From Sciurus carolinensis (taxonomy: Eukaryota > Chordata > Mammalia > Rodentia > Sciuridae): 64,000 nucleotides of DNA. The translations under genes were made by a program, and so were the position numbers. The stretch spans positions 39,121,792 through 39,185,791 of the forward strand of contig NC_062222.1 of assembly GCF_902686445.1 (NCBI RefSeq), in the 5' to 3' direction. Positions 1 to 10,460 of the stretch are shown here, piece after piece (the first letter of the stretch is position 1; the number at the start of each line of letters is the position of its first letter). The notes below the pieces were generated by a model, which was not told where the DNA came from, did no database searches, and saw only the letters and a list, made by a program, of their open reading frames with translations.

Positions 1-515
1 GAAAAAAACTTTTTTTCTGTTTGACCGTTTGTATATTTTGGGGTTTGCTTGATATTTCAGTTAAGACAACCAAAATAATACAGCTCAATCCTTTCTACAA
101 GTAACATACAAAAAGATTTTTAGCTCATAAGTAGTGTTATTTTAAAAATTTTTTTATTTGCTCTTTTAAGTTATACATGACATAAAATGAGAATTTATTT
201 TGACATATTATACATACATTGAGTATAATTTCCCATTCTTATGATTGTATGTGATGTGGAGTTTCACTGGTAGTGTATTCATATATGATCATAGGAAAGT
301 TATTTCTGATTCATTCTATTTTCTTTCCTATTCCCATCCCCTCTCACTTTCCTTTATTCACTTTTGTCTAATCCAGAGTACCTCTATTCTTGCCTATCCA
401 CTCCCTTATTGTGTTTGCATCTGCATATCAGATAGAAAATTTGGCCTTTGGTTTTTGGGATTGGTATCTTTCACTTATCATGATAGTCTCCAGTTCCATC
501 CATTTACTGGCTGCA

Positions 516-577
516 AAATATTTCATTGTGTGTGTGTGTGTATATATATATACACACACACACACAATGAAATATTT
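516..577. repeat. Perfect 62-bp palindrome with TG/TA/CA core
   Basis: Checked base by base, positions 516-577 are their own reverse complement with no spacer. The order is AAATATTTCATTG, then a (TG)n run, a (TA)n centre, a (CA)n run, and CAATGAAATATTT. The pairing fails at 515/578. It sits inside the antisense L1 where ordinary L1 sequence would continue, so it grew by simple-repeat expansion plus an inverted copy of the flanking 13 bases. Such a sequence can extrude as a cruciform. Confidence 0.95.
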
Positions 578-590
578 ATATATATATATA

Positions 591-650
591 AATTTACAAT
601 TTACAATTTACAATGTACAATTTACAATGTGGTATATATATATATACCAC
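591..650. repeat. AATTTAC 7-mer array followed by a 22-bp palindrome
   Basis: About five copies of the heptamer AATTTAC (one with a G for T) run from 591 to about 628. They are followed at 629-650 by a second perfect palindrome with GTGG/CCAC arms around a TA core. The heptamer returns once after it. The array lies within the same antisense L1 piece, next to the larger palindrome. Confidence 0.85.
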
Positions 651-2049
651 AATTTACAATTTCTTTATCCATTCATCTGTTGAAGGACACCTAGGTTGGT
701 TCCATGGTTTAGTTATTATGAATTGGGCTACTATAATCATTAATGTGCATAACTGTAGTATGCTGATTTTAAGTCCTTTGGGTATATGCCTAGGAGTGGG
801 ATAACTGGGTCAAATGGTGGTTCCATTCTAAGTTTTTGAGGAATCTCCATACTGCTTTCCAGAGTGACTGAATGAATTTGCAGTCCTACCAGCAATGTAT
901 GAGTATACCTTTTCCCCCATATACTCGCCAACATTTATTGTTACTTGTATTCTTGCTAATTGTCATTCTTCCTGGAGTGAGATGAAATTTCAGTGTAGTT
1001 TTAATTTGCATTGCCCTGATTTATATAGATGTAAAGTATTTTTTTCATATATTTGTTGGGCATTTGTACATCTTCTTTTGAGAAGTGATTCATTAGTTTA
1101 TTTTTTCCCATTTGTTAATTTGTTTGTCTTTTTTTGTGTGTTAAGTTTTTTGAGTTTTTTGTATATTCTGGATACTAATCCCCTGTCAGAGGAGCAGGTG
1201 TTAAAGATATTTTCCAATTCTGTAGACTTTGTATTCATGCTCATGTTTTAGTTGTTGTGTATAAGCTTTTTAGTTTGATGCCTTGCCACTTATTGATTTT
1301 TAGTTTTATTTTGTTCACTATAGCAGTGTTTTTTAAGGAAGTAGGTACCTATGCCAATATGTTGGAATGTTGCATCTTATGTTTCCTTTTAGCAATTGCA
1401 ACGTTTCTGGTCCAATTCCTAAGCCTTTGATTCACTTTGATTTGTCCTTCAGAGATAGGGATATAGTTTTTTTTTTTTCTACACATGAATATTCAGTTTT
1501 CCCAGTAGCATTTGTTAGGAGGGCTGTCTTTTCTCTAAAATATGTAAAATTTTGTTACCTTTGTCAAGTATCAGGCGACTGTAACTATGTGGGTCTGTCT
1601 TTGTGTCTTTTATTCTGTTCCATGGTATTCATATCTATTTTTGTGCCAAAACCATGCTTTTTTGTTGGTGGTGTTATAGCATTTGCAGTATAATTTGAAA
1701 TAAGTTATCACAATTACTCCAGCATCACTCTTGTTGCTCAGGATTACTTTGATTTTTCTGGATCTTTTGCTCTTCCAAATGAATTTTAGGACTATTTTTT
1801 TCCTAACTCCCAGAACCACTCTTTTTTTAATCTTTGCTTTATCGATAGTCTGTCTTCTACTTCTTGAATGATATATTGGTACCTCACCTATAATTTTAAA
1901 ATTAAAGCAAATGCATTTTCTTGACCAAACAATCCAGGGTATGTTTTTACTCTACATAGTTACCAAGTTTTGAATAGGTCTCAATGTGGTTATCATAACA
2001 CTCCAAATAATCTGTTACATACATTCTGAAATACTATAAAGCAATAAAG

Positions 2050-2495
2050 ATCACAAGTCACAATCAACCTAGGTATCCATCAACAGATGAAAGAATAAAG
2101 AAAATGTGGAATATGTACATACAATGGAGTTTTATTCAGCCAGAAAGAAAAATGAAATTGTGTCATTTTTAGGAAAATAAATGAAACTAGAGACTGTTAC
2201 ATTAAGCAAAATAAGTAAAACTCAGAAGTTCAAGGGTCATATGTTTTCTCTCTTATGCAGAAGCTAGAGAGGAAAAAGAAAAAAAAAAGGAGTAGGGGCA
2301 GGGAGCTCATGAAAATTAAAAGGAAATCAGTAGAGGAAAGGGATTAAGAGATCGGAGGTAGGAAGGGAGGGGAAAGTGCTGGGGTATGATATTGGCCAGA
2401 TTATGTTGTTATATTGTGTGCATATGTGACTATGTAACAGCAAATCCCATTGTTATGTACAACTATAATTCACTAATAACAAAAAATAATGTGCC
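2050..2495 (+). mobile_element. L1 3' end, sense orientation
   Basis: It starts with 'caacctaggtatccatcaac' and continues through the 'ggaatatgtacatacaatgg' stretch typical of the last part of L1 ORF2. A purine-rich, G-rich 3'UTR follows (2270-2390), and it ends near 2495 in an A-rich tail. The closest copy in the window is the full-length L1 at 14050-14560. It is a separate, 5'-truncated insertion, because the neighbouring antisense piece also carries a 3' end. Confidence 0.8.
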
Positions 2496-3849
2496 AGATT
2501 TCTTTGGACTTCATAGTAGCCAACTGTTCAGAAGCATCTAACATTTGAATATCTGAGCTATGAGACACCATAAGGCTATTTTCCACCTACCTAATCATAA
2601 TCCAGACTAATAAAACACACCCTTGAATACATCATTTGAAGTCACTGAAGTCAGTATCCATTTTCTTGCTGCTGAGAACATTTCAGCAACTCTACTACTG
2701 TTAAGCAAGAGGAACCCAAACCAAATAGAAGAGTCTTAGAGGAGGGATTCTTACTTTTGATTGAATGGCCAACTTGTTAAACATCTCTTCATTAGGTAAT
2801 TGAAGCAAAACCCAAACACTGTTAGGTTTTTAGAAACTATGCTAAAATTTCCTCTTTGTGCTTTTATATTATTCCTAATACTACTCTAACATTTTTTTCC
2901 CTGGCTTTCTGGCCCTGGGTTAATGGCCATTATTTCTGGTACTTGACATTCAACGGTTGCCAAGATCACACTCATTTTTGTTGCTATTGTTCCAGAAGTC
3001 CCTGAAACTACACTACCTTTAGGTAAGATAAATCACTTGAATGACTTCCATAACACAAGAAATGCTATTTTACTCAAGGTTAAGTTTCATTATGGTGAAA
3101 GGGTATAGATTAAAATCATCAGTGGGAGAAAGTATCTAGGGAGTGCTCAAATAAATGTCCGAACATGAGCTTCCTCTTGTCTTCTAGTTGAGTGTAAACA
3201 GTGGTAACTTCTCCCAGTAACAATGTGACAAAGCGCATGAAGCATTTTCAATCAGGCACACTCATCTAAACCTTGGTATCTAGAGCATTATTGGATCTTG
3301 ATCATGTAAATATAGTACCCTGGTGGCAGACCATAGTTTGTATTACCTCTGGAAGTTGAACTGATACCAAGTGGCCCAAGGACCCCATCATACATGCAGT
3401 GCTAACATAGACCATCTGGGGTGGCCCACCAGTCTCCCAGGAAAACAAAGACACTGCAATGGAAGACATTTAAAGGACTTAGGGTCAACTTCTAGAAGAC
3501 AAAGACAAAGGTAAAATTGTCTATGGGTAAGTTAAAGCCATTACGGCACAATACTTTACTTGGAAATTCTCCTGGAATGATTTAATAATAGAAAGTATGA
3601 AAATGTTGTAGATGTCCATTTTATTGAAGACTCTACCCATGATTCTATTAGAAGAATATCTATTCCAGCTATTAATGACTGTATTCTTTTTTTTTTTTTT
3701 TTTGAGGTTTTATTCTACAGGTACTTGTTCAACACCTTTTCTTCATTTTTTCATGCTTTTGTGGAAGAGTCATTTTCTCAAAGCATTTGTAATAATTTCT
3801 CAGAAATTTTAAACCTTGTCTCCAAATTGCATACTGGTTTTGTGCTTCT
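2496..3849. other. No gene seen; unassigned sequence
   Basis: I see no supportable gene. The stretch around 3290-3530 has higher complexity and could be an old transposon I cannot name. A poly-T tract of about 18 bases lies at 3688-3704. Short open frames here (for example 3612-3812) consist of low-complexity residues and resemble no family I know. Confidence 0.5.
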
Positions 3850-4070
3850 GCTTTTCTCCCTAATGAATAATTCAATACTTAACATGTTATATATTTTAGT
3901 AATCATAATGTTTGTTATTTGTCTTTCCTCTCTAGAAGTAGGTATCAAATATGAGGAATTTTTGTCTCTTTTGTTTATCATTTTATACTGAATGCATAGA
4001 ATAGATCTTTCTGAATAGTATGTGTTCAATAAATACTGGTTTTATGAACAAATAAATGAATGAATGCCTA
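3850..4070 (+). mobile_element. L2 LINE 3' end
   Basis: Sequence ending in 'gtgttcaataaatactgg' and then 'aaataaatgaatgaatg' at 4020-4066 matches the well-known 3' terminus of L2 elements, with several substitutions. The upstream 150 bases fit the same end at lower similarity. It is an ancient, heavily diverged copy. Confidence 0.6.
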
Positions 4071-4234
4071 ATGTATTTTCACATAAATAAAATATGCTTT
4101 TCAGCAAAATTTCCTGTTTTTCTTCTGTTGGGTTGTTAAATGTTTGTACTAAAATTTATGCCTTTCCATTCAATTCAGTTAGTCACACCTTGAAGAAAAT
4201 TATTTAGTTTTCTGGACTGTTCTTGAGGTGGACA

Positions 4235-4405
4235 ATCTAATTCAGGTTTAGAAGTTGGCAAGATGTAGATTTGAATCTCAATTTTTGTTACCTGTTGAAT
4301 GACCCACCCCGTACAATCCAATAATTCTCTAAAGGTTCACTTTTATCAATGTAAAATATATATAATATCTACTTCATAGAGTTGTTAGAATTAAAATCAT
4401 ACAGA
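4235..4405 (+). mobile_element. MIR SINE
   Basis: The order of segments matches MIR: a 'gatttgaatctcaa' core, then 'ttctctaaaggttcactttt', 'atcaatgtaaaatatatat', and 'ctacttcatagagttgttag' leading into 'aattaaaatca'. It is diverged but recognisable along its length. Confidence 0.65.
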
Positions 4406-4874
4406 ATTTCATTAAAATTATTCCTTTTGTTAGTGTATTTTTAAACATTTATTTCAACATTTAATTGCCTTTACAATGCATCAGCTATGTTTGTCCAACA
4501 AATACAGAATATTCCTTTTAATCTCTCTTTCCAGATATTACTACAAATTTTAACAAGGTTAAGAATACTGAATATATAACATTATGAATGTTTTCCTCAG
4601 AAATCATTTGACTTCTGGTGGTCAAATTTTATTTTTCACTAAATATCTTTTTATTCCTTCATAATTACTCAAAAATTGTTTGTCATTATTAAACAGTCCA
4701 GGTTATTTTTAATCTGCTGGAATGACATTTTTCCAGGCAGGAAACTTGATCTCATATAGCACAGTGAAGTACGCACTCAGAATAATTTTTTGGTCTTAGT
4801 TTTTAGTTTCTTTTTAAAATGTTTGGTGCATATGTTTTTGTTTGTTTGTTTGTTTTTTGTTTTGTTTCATTTTG
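4406..4874. other. No gene seen; AT-rich sequence
   Basis: AT-rich DNA with no coding signal or repeat that I recognise. It ends in a TTTG/TTTTG-rich tract (about 4825-4880) that is the complement of the tail of the following SINE. Confidence 0.5.
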
Positions 4875-5100
4875 TTTTGCAGGAGGCAGCAGGGGGGAGT
4901 GGTACCAGTGATTTAACTCAGAGGCACTCAAACAATGAACCACATTCCCAGCCCTGTTTTATATTTTATTTAGAGACAGAGTCTCACTGAGTTGCTTAGC
5001 CACTTGCTATTGCTGAGGTTGACTTTGAACTTGAAATCTTCCTGATTCAGCCTCCCTAGCTGCTGGAATTACAGGCATGGGCCACTGTGCCCAGTTGGTA
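4875..5100 (-). mobile_element. Dimeric B1-ID SINE (MEN / B1-dID type), antisense
   Basis: Read on the minus strand, the left half (5100 back to about 4960) is B1-like and contains the B-box-type phrase 'gcctgtaattccagcagct' with changes. The right half (4955 to 4885) is ID-like: complement of 'gatttaactcagaggcactc' and 'aaccacattcccagccc'. The poly-A-like tail is the TTTG-rich stretch on the plus strand at 4825-4880. B1-ID dimers in this order are known from squirrels and related rodents, so this is a lineage marker. Confidence 0.8.
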
Positions 5101-7802
5101 CATAAGTTTTAACTTAAAAGTTCTTTTTCTTTATGGAGAACATGGAAACTATATGATGGCATGTATTTTGGCAATGTTAATTTTGCACCATTGACACTAG
5201 GTTGTGAGCCTACTCATTCATTGCCTTTGTTGTGCATGCATTTAACAGAAGTAAATTTGAACTTTTAAGAATAATGCTCTTTCAGACAATATTACACTTA
5301 TGTTCTGTGATACTCTTTAATGTTCCTGTTGGTTTATATCTTATTTCAATTTTATTAAATGTTCTTATTTCCATATTAATGGAAATATTTTTTCACAATT
5401 TAATTTCCACAAATAGTGGCACCTGAAATAGTTTTTAAGTTGTATCTTATTTTTCTTTCTCACCTGCAATTACACAACCAGAAATATTTTCTCTGAGACC
5501 AGACTTCTTGAATCATTGTCTACTTGTGATGCATGAATCAGTACTTTCTTCTACTTGAACTTTTAAAAGTCTATCTTCCTAAAATCTGGAATACATTAAT
5601 GATCATGCAGTCTTTAATGTCATGGCTTTCAAAATTCTATGATGACAAAATTACATTCTTCCCGAGTTGCCATCATTTTTTCTTCTTCACCAAATTCCTT
5701 CTTGTTCACTTTTCTAAAATTATATGAAATGACTCATTGAATAATTCTTATTTTAACAAAAAAATACTCATTATTTCCCAATTAGAATGCATTGTTTTCA
5801 ATACTTTATTTCCTAATCAAAATAATACAATGTGTATTCTTATTCTTAAATATTCCATTTTTTCAACATTTTAAAATTTTAATCATAAACTGGGGATTGG
5901 TATAACTGCTTTTAGATGTCCCTGATGGTAATTTCCAGAATTGAATGAAATTCTTAAGTTTAGGAAATTAAAATTTCATCAATAGAAGAATTTTTAGCTG
6001 ATGTCTGCAGACATGGAGTCACATAATAACTGAATCAGTTTTATAATCTATATTAGGAAAGTGTTATTAGTACATTCTTAATAGCTAATTTTTTCAATAT
6101 ATATTTTTTGCAATGGTAAAACTCAGTCTCTTTGAATCTTTCTTAAACATTGGATTAAGTATAGCACAGAAAGTTGTGATGTGATAATAAAAATGTCCTC
6201 ACTTAAAAACAAAATGCTTTTCCTCAGATTTCACTGTTGGGTTCCAAAATTTTATTTCAACTATATATTCTCACTATATTCTCTATTTATTTCTGGACTG
6301 ATTTATTTCAAATAAACAAAACTTAAAGTTCATTTCCACCAACTCTGATATTCATTCTGTTCTAAAATAAACAAGATAATATGTTCAATTTTATTTTTAC
6401 AAAGGTAGATGTGTGATTGAAAGTGTTTACCAGCCACTGGGTTAGTTATTGCTATTTTCCAGGAGGTATACACAGAAACATGTTCCTAGTCAAAATTTAT
6501 CACTCAGTCCTTTATCTTCCTTGTCTCCTTTGTATCACTATTGTAATAGTATTGCTGAATGCTCTGCAAAGTTAATTAAGCACATGTCTGTCTCTGCACT
6601 ATACTTGGGGTTTTAGCAAAGTTTAAATTCAAGCACTCTGTTCTTGAAAAACTTTCCTCCTTAGCCTTTGTATTACCATACTCTCTTGAATTTTAATCTA
6701 CTTCCATATTCTTACTCATACCTATTGTATTTTCTGTTCCTCAGGACTTGACTTTACCCTACTTCTCTTTTCTTTGTATATACTCTTGAAGTTTTCATGA
6801 GTATCGGTGGAATTTCAAATATGTTGTAAATACCATTGACTTCCAAATAATCTCTCTCAGGCTGTAAACCACCACCAATTGCCCAAGTCACTTCTAGCCT
6901 TGTTGTTCTCCATGAAATCTACATTCAATTAACCATGAATAGTTACAAATTTAACACTTTGAGTTCCTCTGGTATTCATTTTCTTCTCTAATCTTCCATT
7001 GCACTAATTGAAAACTCAACTATTTTTATCTGGATTACTGGATTCAACTTTTTCCCTGCTGTTACGCCATTTGTAATTCCCCTCAGTGCGTGACAAGGAT
7101 TCTGCTGAGTGATAAAGATGTTTGCAAAGTCTCATCTCATTGGGAATTTGGGTTGCGGGCTTTCCTTCCTTGCTTGTTTAATATGTGTAGGTTTACTATT
7201 AATATTTTTTGTGTTTTCCCTGAAAATAGGGGACTTAACAGAACCAGGGTTAGAACATAAAAACCAGACTTCTAATGGAAGAGTGATTTCAGATTTAGTC
7301 ATTTGCTATGAAATTCTTAGTAACCAAGATTGCTATGAGAAAATACAAAATCAGATTCTAGTTGCAATCCCCTGTTGACTACTCTCAGATGACCTGAAAC
7401 ACGTAGGCAAATAACTCCAACCCCATCAGGAAGGATTAACAGGAACAGAAGAAATAAAGGGAAAAAAAAAGTTTTCTCAATGCTAAGTTCACACAGTATA
7501 AGATGATATCATATTATTGTTAGTTTAAATTAACATTTATTAACTACAGCAGTAGTCACACGACTGACATTTATTTAACCCTGCTGAACTTCCTTTAACC
7601 TTTATGATTAGTTAAATATTAATATGTCTTATTGTTTAGTTGTAGGTTATCACAAGTAAACAATTACTAGAATAATTAGAATACTTCATTGTCTAGTCTA
7701 GTAATGATTGTAGAAAATATTTTTGTTTTTCTCCTTGTGATCTTTTCCTATTCTGAGAAAACATGTGTAACTGCCTATCTTTTAATGTGTAAAAAGCAAG
7801 CT
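5101..7802. other. No gene seen; 2.7 kb AT-rich unassigned DNA
   Basis: I find no gene, RNA or clear repeat. Open frames (for example 7109-7378, 89 codons) lack any family resemblance or exon-like signals. It ends at the G-run that begins the full-length L1. Confidence 0.5.
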
Positions 7803-9349
7803 GGGGGGGTTTCAAGATGGTGGACTAGAGGGCGGCTGCATTTCATGTTGCTCCAGGATGCAGGACTCAAAAGAGGAGATAGTGAGAGACTTGGGACCAA
7901 CTCAAAGCTGCCGGGTGAGTCTCTCCCGTTGGGGAGGCGTCCCGGATGGGGTGGTAGCCTGGGAACGCAGGGAACTTTGTGAAGTAGAGTTGCCAAGTGA
8001 GACAACCCTCCCCCCACTGGGAAACATCGTAGAGGTGGCTGCTCAGCACAGCACTTGGACTCGGAGCAACCACTGGGTCTCCGGGCGGCTGCCTGAGGAG
8101 GAGCTGCTTGGAGAGCTGTTTGGAATCAGAGCGATCACTTCTGAACACTGGGGGTTGCCCGGAGGAAGAGGAGAAGCGCGGCAGGTAGCTTGGTCTAGGA
8201 CTGACTGCATCAGAGCTACAGGCGACTGCCTGAGGAGGAGCAGCGTGGAGAGCTGTTTAGATTCAGAGCCACCACGTCTGAACACCAGGGGGTTGTCTGG
8301 AGGAAGAGGAGGAACGTGGCGGGTCACTTGGTCTAGGAATGACTGCATCAGAGCTACAGGCGGTTGCCAGAGGACGAGGCGAGTGGTGAGTTGTTTGGAC
8401 TCAAAGTGACCGCTCCTGAACACCGGAGGACTGCCTGGAAGAGGAGCGCAGTGGGTCGCTTGGTCTCCGAGCGTCCGCTTCTGAACACCCGGGGAGCTAC
8501 CCCAAAGAGGAGGAGGAACAGGGAGGGTAACTTGGACTCGGAGTGATTGCCTAGGGCTACGGGCGGATGGCAGGAGGAGGAGATGCGAAGTGAGTTGCTT
8601 ATACTCCTAGTGACTGCGTCGGAACACTGGGCGGCTGTCCGGAGGAAGAGGTGTGTGGTGGGTCTCTGGGTCTCGGAGCTATTGTATGGGGCTCCAGGTG
8701 GCGGCTCAGAGGAGGGGCCGCATAGCCAGGCGATTAGGTACAGAGCAGGGTCCCAGGAGCTAGGTGGCTTCTTGCTGGAAGAGCTGCACAGAGACACTCC
8801 TAGGGGCGGAGTGAAGTTTCCAGGACTGCGGGCAGATTCTCTTAGGAGAGGCAGCCTAAGGAGACTCGTCTGCGAAGGGTGAGGCTCCCAACCTAGGAGG
8901 TAGGTCTGGGCACCTGGGAATGTTGCAGAGGAAGACAGCCCAGCCCAGGTGATAGCTGTAGATTGAGGGGAACCTCTAGGAGGGGAACTGACCAGCGAGA
9001 CCTCCCCACTGGGTGAGTCTTCCCTGCAGGGTGAGGTTTTCCCACAAGGACGGTAAAACCACAGACACAGGCACAAAGAAGCCTTGCCTCAGCCCACAGC
9101 CTAGTTCCCCTTGGGATGACCATTGGTCAACAAGTGGAGGCACCTCTGACCACTATCAGAGAATATACCCCACCTGAGGGTCACCAACCCTAGAGAGGCA
9201 GCTTCCTTGTGGAGCACCGCATTATCAACTTCCTCCAAGACATCAGGCTACTGAAGGATAAGAGGGGATATATTAGCAATCTTTAGGGACATTATAAGTC
9301 AATAGAGGAAATCTGCAATATCTTAATGACCCACTGATTCCTGAACAAT
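7803..9349 (+). promoter_or_regulatory. L1 5'UTR / internal promoter region with ~138-bp repeat units
   Basis: This 1.5-kb leader is far richer in GC and CpG than the flanks. Landmarks of the form 'ggcggctgcc(t)gaggaggag' recur at about 8085, 8221, 8359, 8562 and 8699. Three of the four spacings are 136-138 bases and one is about 203. Within units the phrase 'ctgaacacc.gggg' followed by 'ggaggaagag' recurs. Rodent L1s commonly carry tandem promoter monomers, and this may be the equivalent here. Long open frames on both strands are probably a side effect of GC-rich repeats. Confidence 0.75.
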
Positions 9350-10348
9350 ATGAGAAAACAAGGGAAGAAAATGCCCCCCAAAAATCTAGATGAAACATCA
9401 ATAAAATCCAACGACAGCATGGCAGAAGAAATGACAGAAAGGGAGTTCAGAATGTACATAATTAAAATGATCAGGGAAGCAAACAATGAGATGAAAGAGC
9501 AAATGCAGGCATTGAATGATGAGATGAAAGAGCAAATGCAGGCATTGAATGATCGCACCAATCGACAGTTAAAAGAGCAAATACAGGAAGCAAAAGATCA
9601 TTTCAATAAAGAGTTAGAGATATTGAAAAAAAACCAAACAAATCCTTGAAATGAAGGAAACAATAAACCAAATTAAGAACTCCATAGAAAGCATAACCAA
9701 TAGGATAGAACACCTGGAAGACAGAACTTCAGATATTGAAGACAAAATATTTAACCTCGAAAACAAAGTTGAACAAACAGAGAAGATGGTAAGAAATCAT
9801 GAACAGAATCTCCAAGAAGTATGGGATATCATGAAAAGCCCAAACGCGAGAATTATTGGGATTGAGGAAGGCATACAGAAACAAACCAAAGGAACGAACA
9901 ATCTATTCAATGAAATAATATCAGAAAATTTCCCAAATCTGAAGAATGAAATGGAAAATCAAGTCCAAGAGGCTTATAGGACTCCACATACACAAAATTA
10001 CAACAGACCCACACCAAGGCACATTATAATGAAAATACCTAACATACAAAATAAAGACAGAATTTTAAAGGCGGTGAGAGAAAAGAACCAAATTACATTC
10101 AGGGGAAACCAATACGGATATCAGCAGATTTTTCAATCCAGTCCTTAAAAGCTAGAAGGGCCTGGAACAACATTTTTCAAGCTCTGAAAGAAAATGGATG
10201 CCAACCAAGAATCTTATACCCAGCAAAACTTACCTTCAAATTTGACGAAGAAATAAAATCATTCCATGATAAACAAAAGCTAAAAGAATTTACAAAGAGA
10301 AAGCCAGCATTACAGAACATTCTCAGCAAAATATTCCATGAGGAATAG
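9350..10348 (+). pseudogene. L1 ORF1 (RNA-binding chaperone), frameshifted
   Basis: This encodes the L1 ORF1 protein, which in intact elements forms trimers that coat L1 RNA. The first frame (9350-9649) starts with MRKQGKKMPP and is mostly a long heptad coiled coil. Frame two (9651-10148) continues it (IKNSIESITNRIEHLEDR), then gives the RRM and C-terminal region (EGIQKQTKGTNNLFNEI; TPRHIIMKIPNIQNKDRILK). A third frame from about 10118 carries the C-terminus to the TAG at 10346-10348. The shifts lie near 9650 (after an A-run) and 10115. The span of 999 bases fits a 333-residue protein. The coiled coil holds an exact 33-bp duplication. Confidence 0.9.
9488..9553 (+). repeat. Exact 33-bp tandem duplication in the L1 ORF1 coiled coil
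   Basis: Positions 9488-9520 and 9521-9553 are identical and both read EMKEQMQALND in frame. The duplication adds 11 residues, which equals three heptad-hendecad turns, so the coiled-coil register can be kept. Coiled-coil length change is a known way in which L1 ORF1 evolves. Confidence 0.95.
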
Positions 10349-10460
10349 ATAAAAAACAAAGAAGTAAATCAGCAAAGAGAGGAATTATCCTAAAAGACAT
10401 GTCAAATAAAGGAGGAAACAAGTTGTGTCAATAAATAAATAAATAAATAAAATTTAAAAA

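Larger units (their letters stand above)
205..1895 (-). mobile_element. L1 fragment, antisense (3' UTR and ORF2 C-terminal part)
   Basis: The plus strand reads as the reverse complement of the end of an L1. From 205 comes 3'UTR-like sequence, then the complement of the ORF2 C-terminus (phrases such as 'taagtcctttgggtatatgcc' near 770), running back into ORF2. A minus-strand frame at 1610-1819 contains LKFIWKSKRSRKIKVIL and YFKLYCKCYNTTNKKAWFWH, which match the L1 ORF2 region downstream of the RT core. No full ORF remains and several frameshifts are implied. Both boundaries are approximate because the sequence grades into AT-rich DNA. Confidence 0.85.

Noticed and set aside
516..577. A microRNA hairpin
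   Set aside because: A zero-spacer palindrome of simple repeat has no loop, and no precursor-like flanks are seen.
245..694. 149-codon plus-strand open frame
   Set aside because: It lies in an antisense L1 and the palindrome region; the residues (IYIYTHTH) come from TG/TA repeats.
205..2495. Twin-priming (inverted 5' part) of one L1
   Set aside because: Both the antisense and the sense pieces carry a 3' end, so they are two insertions.
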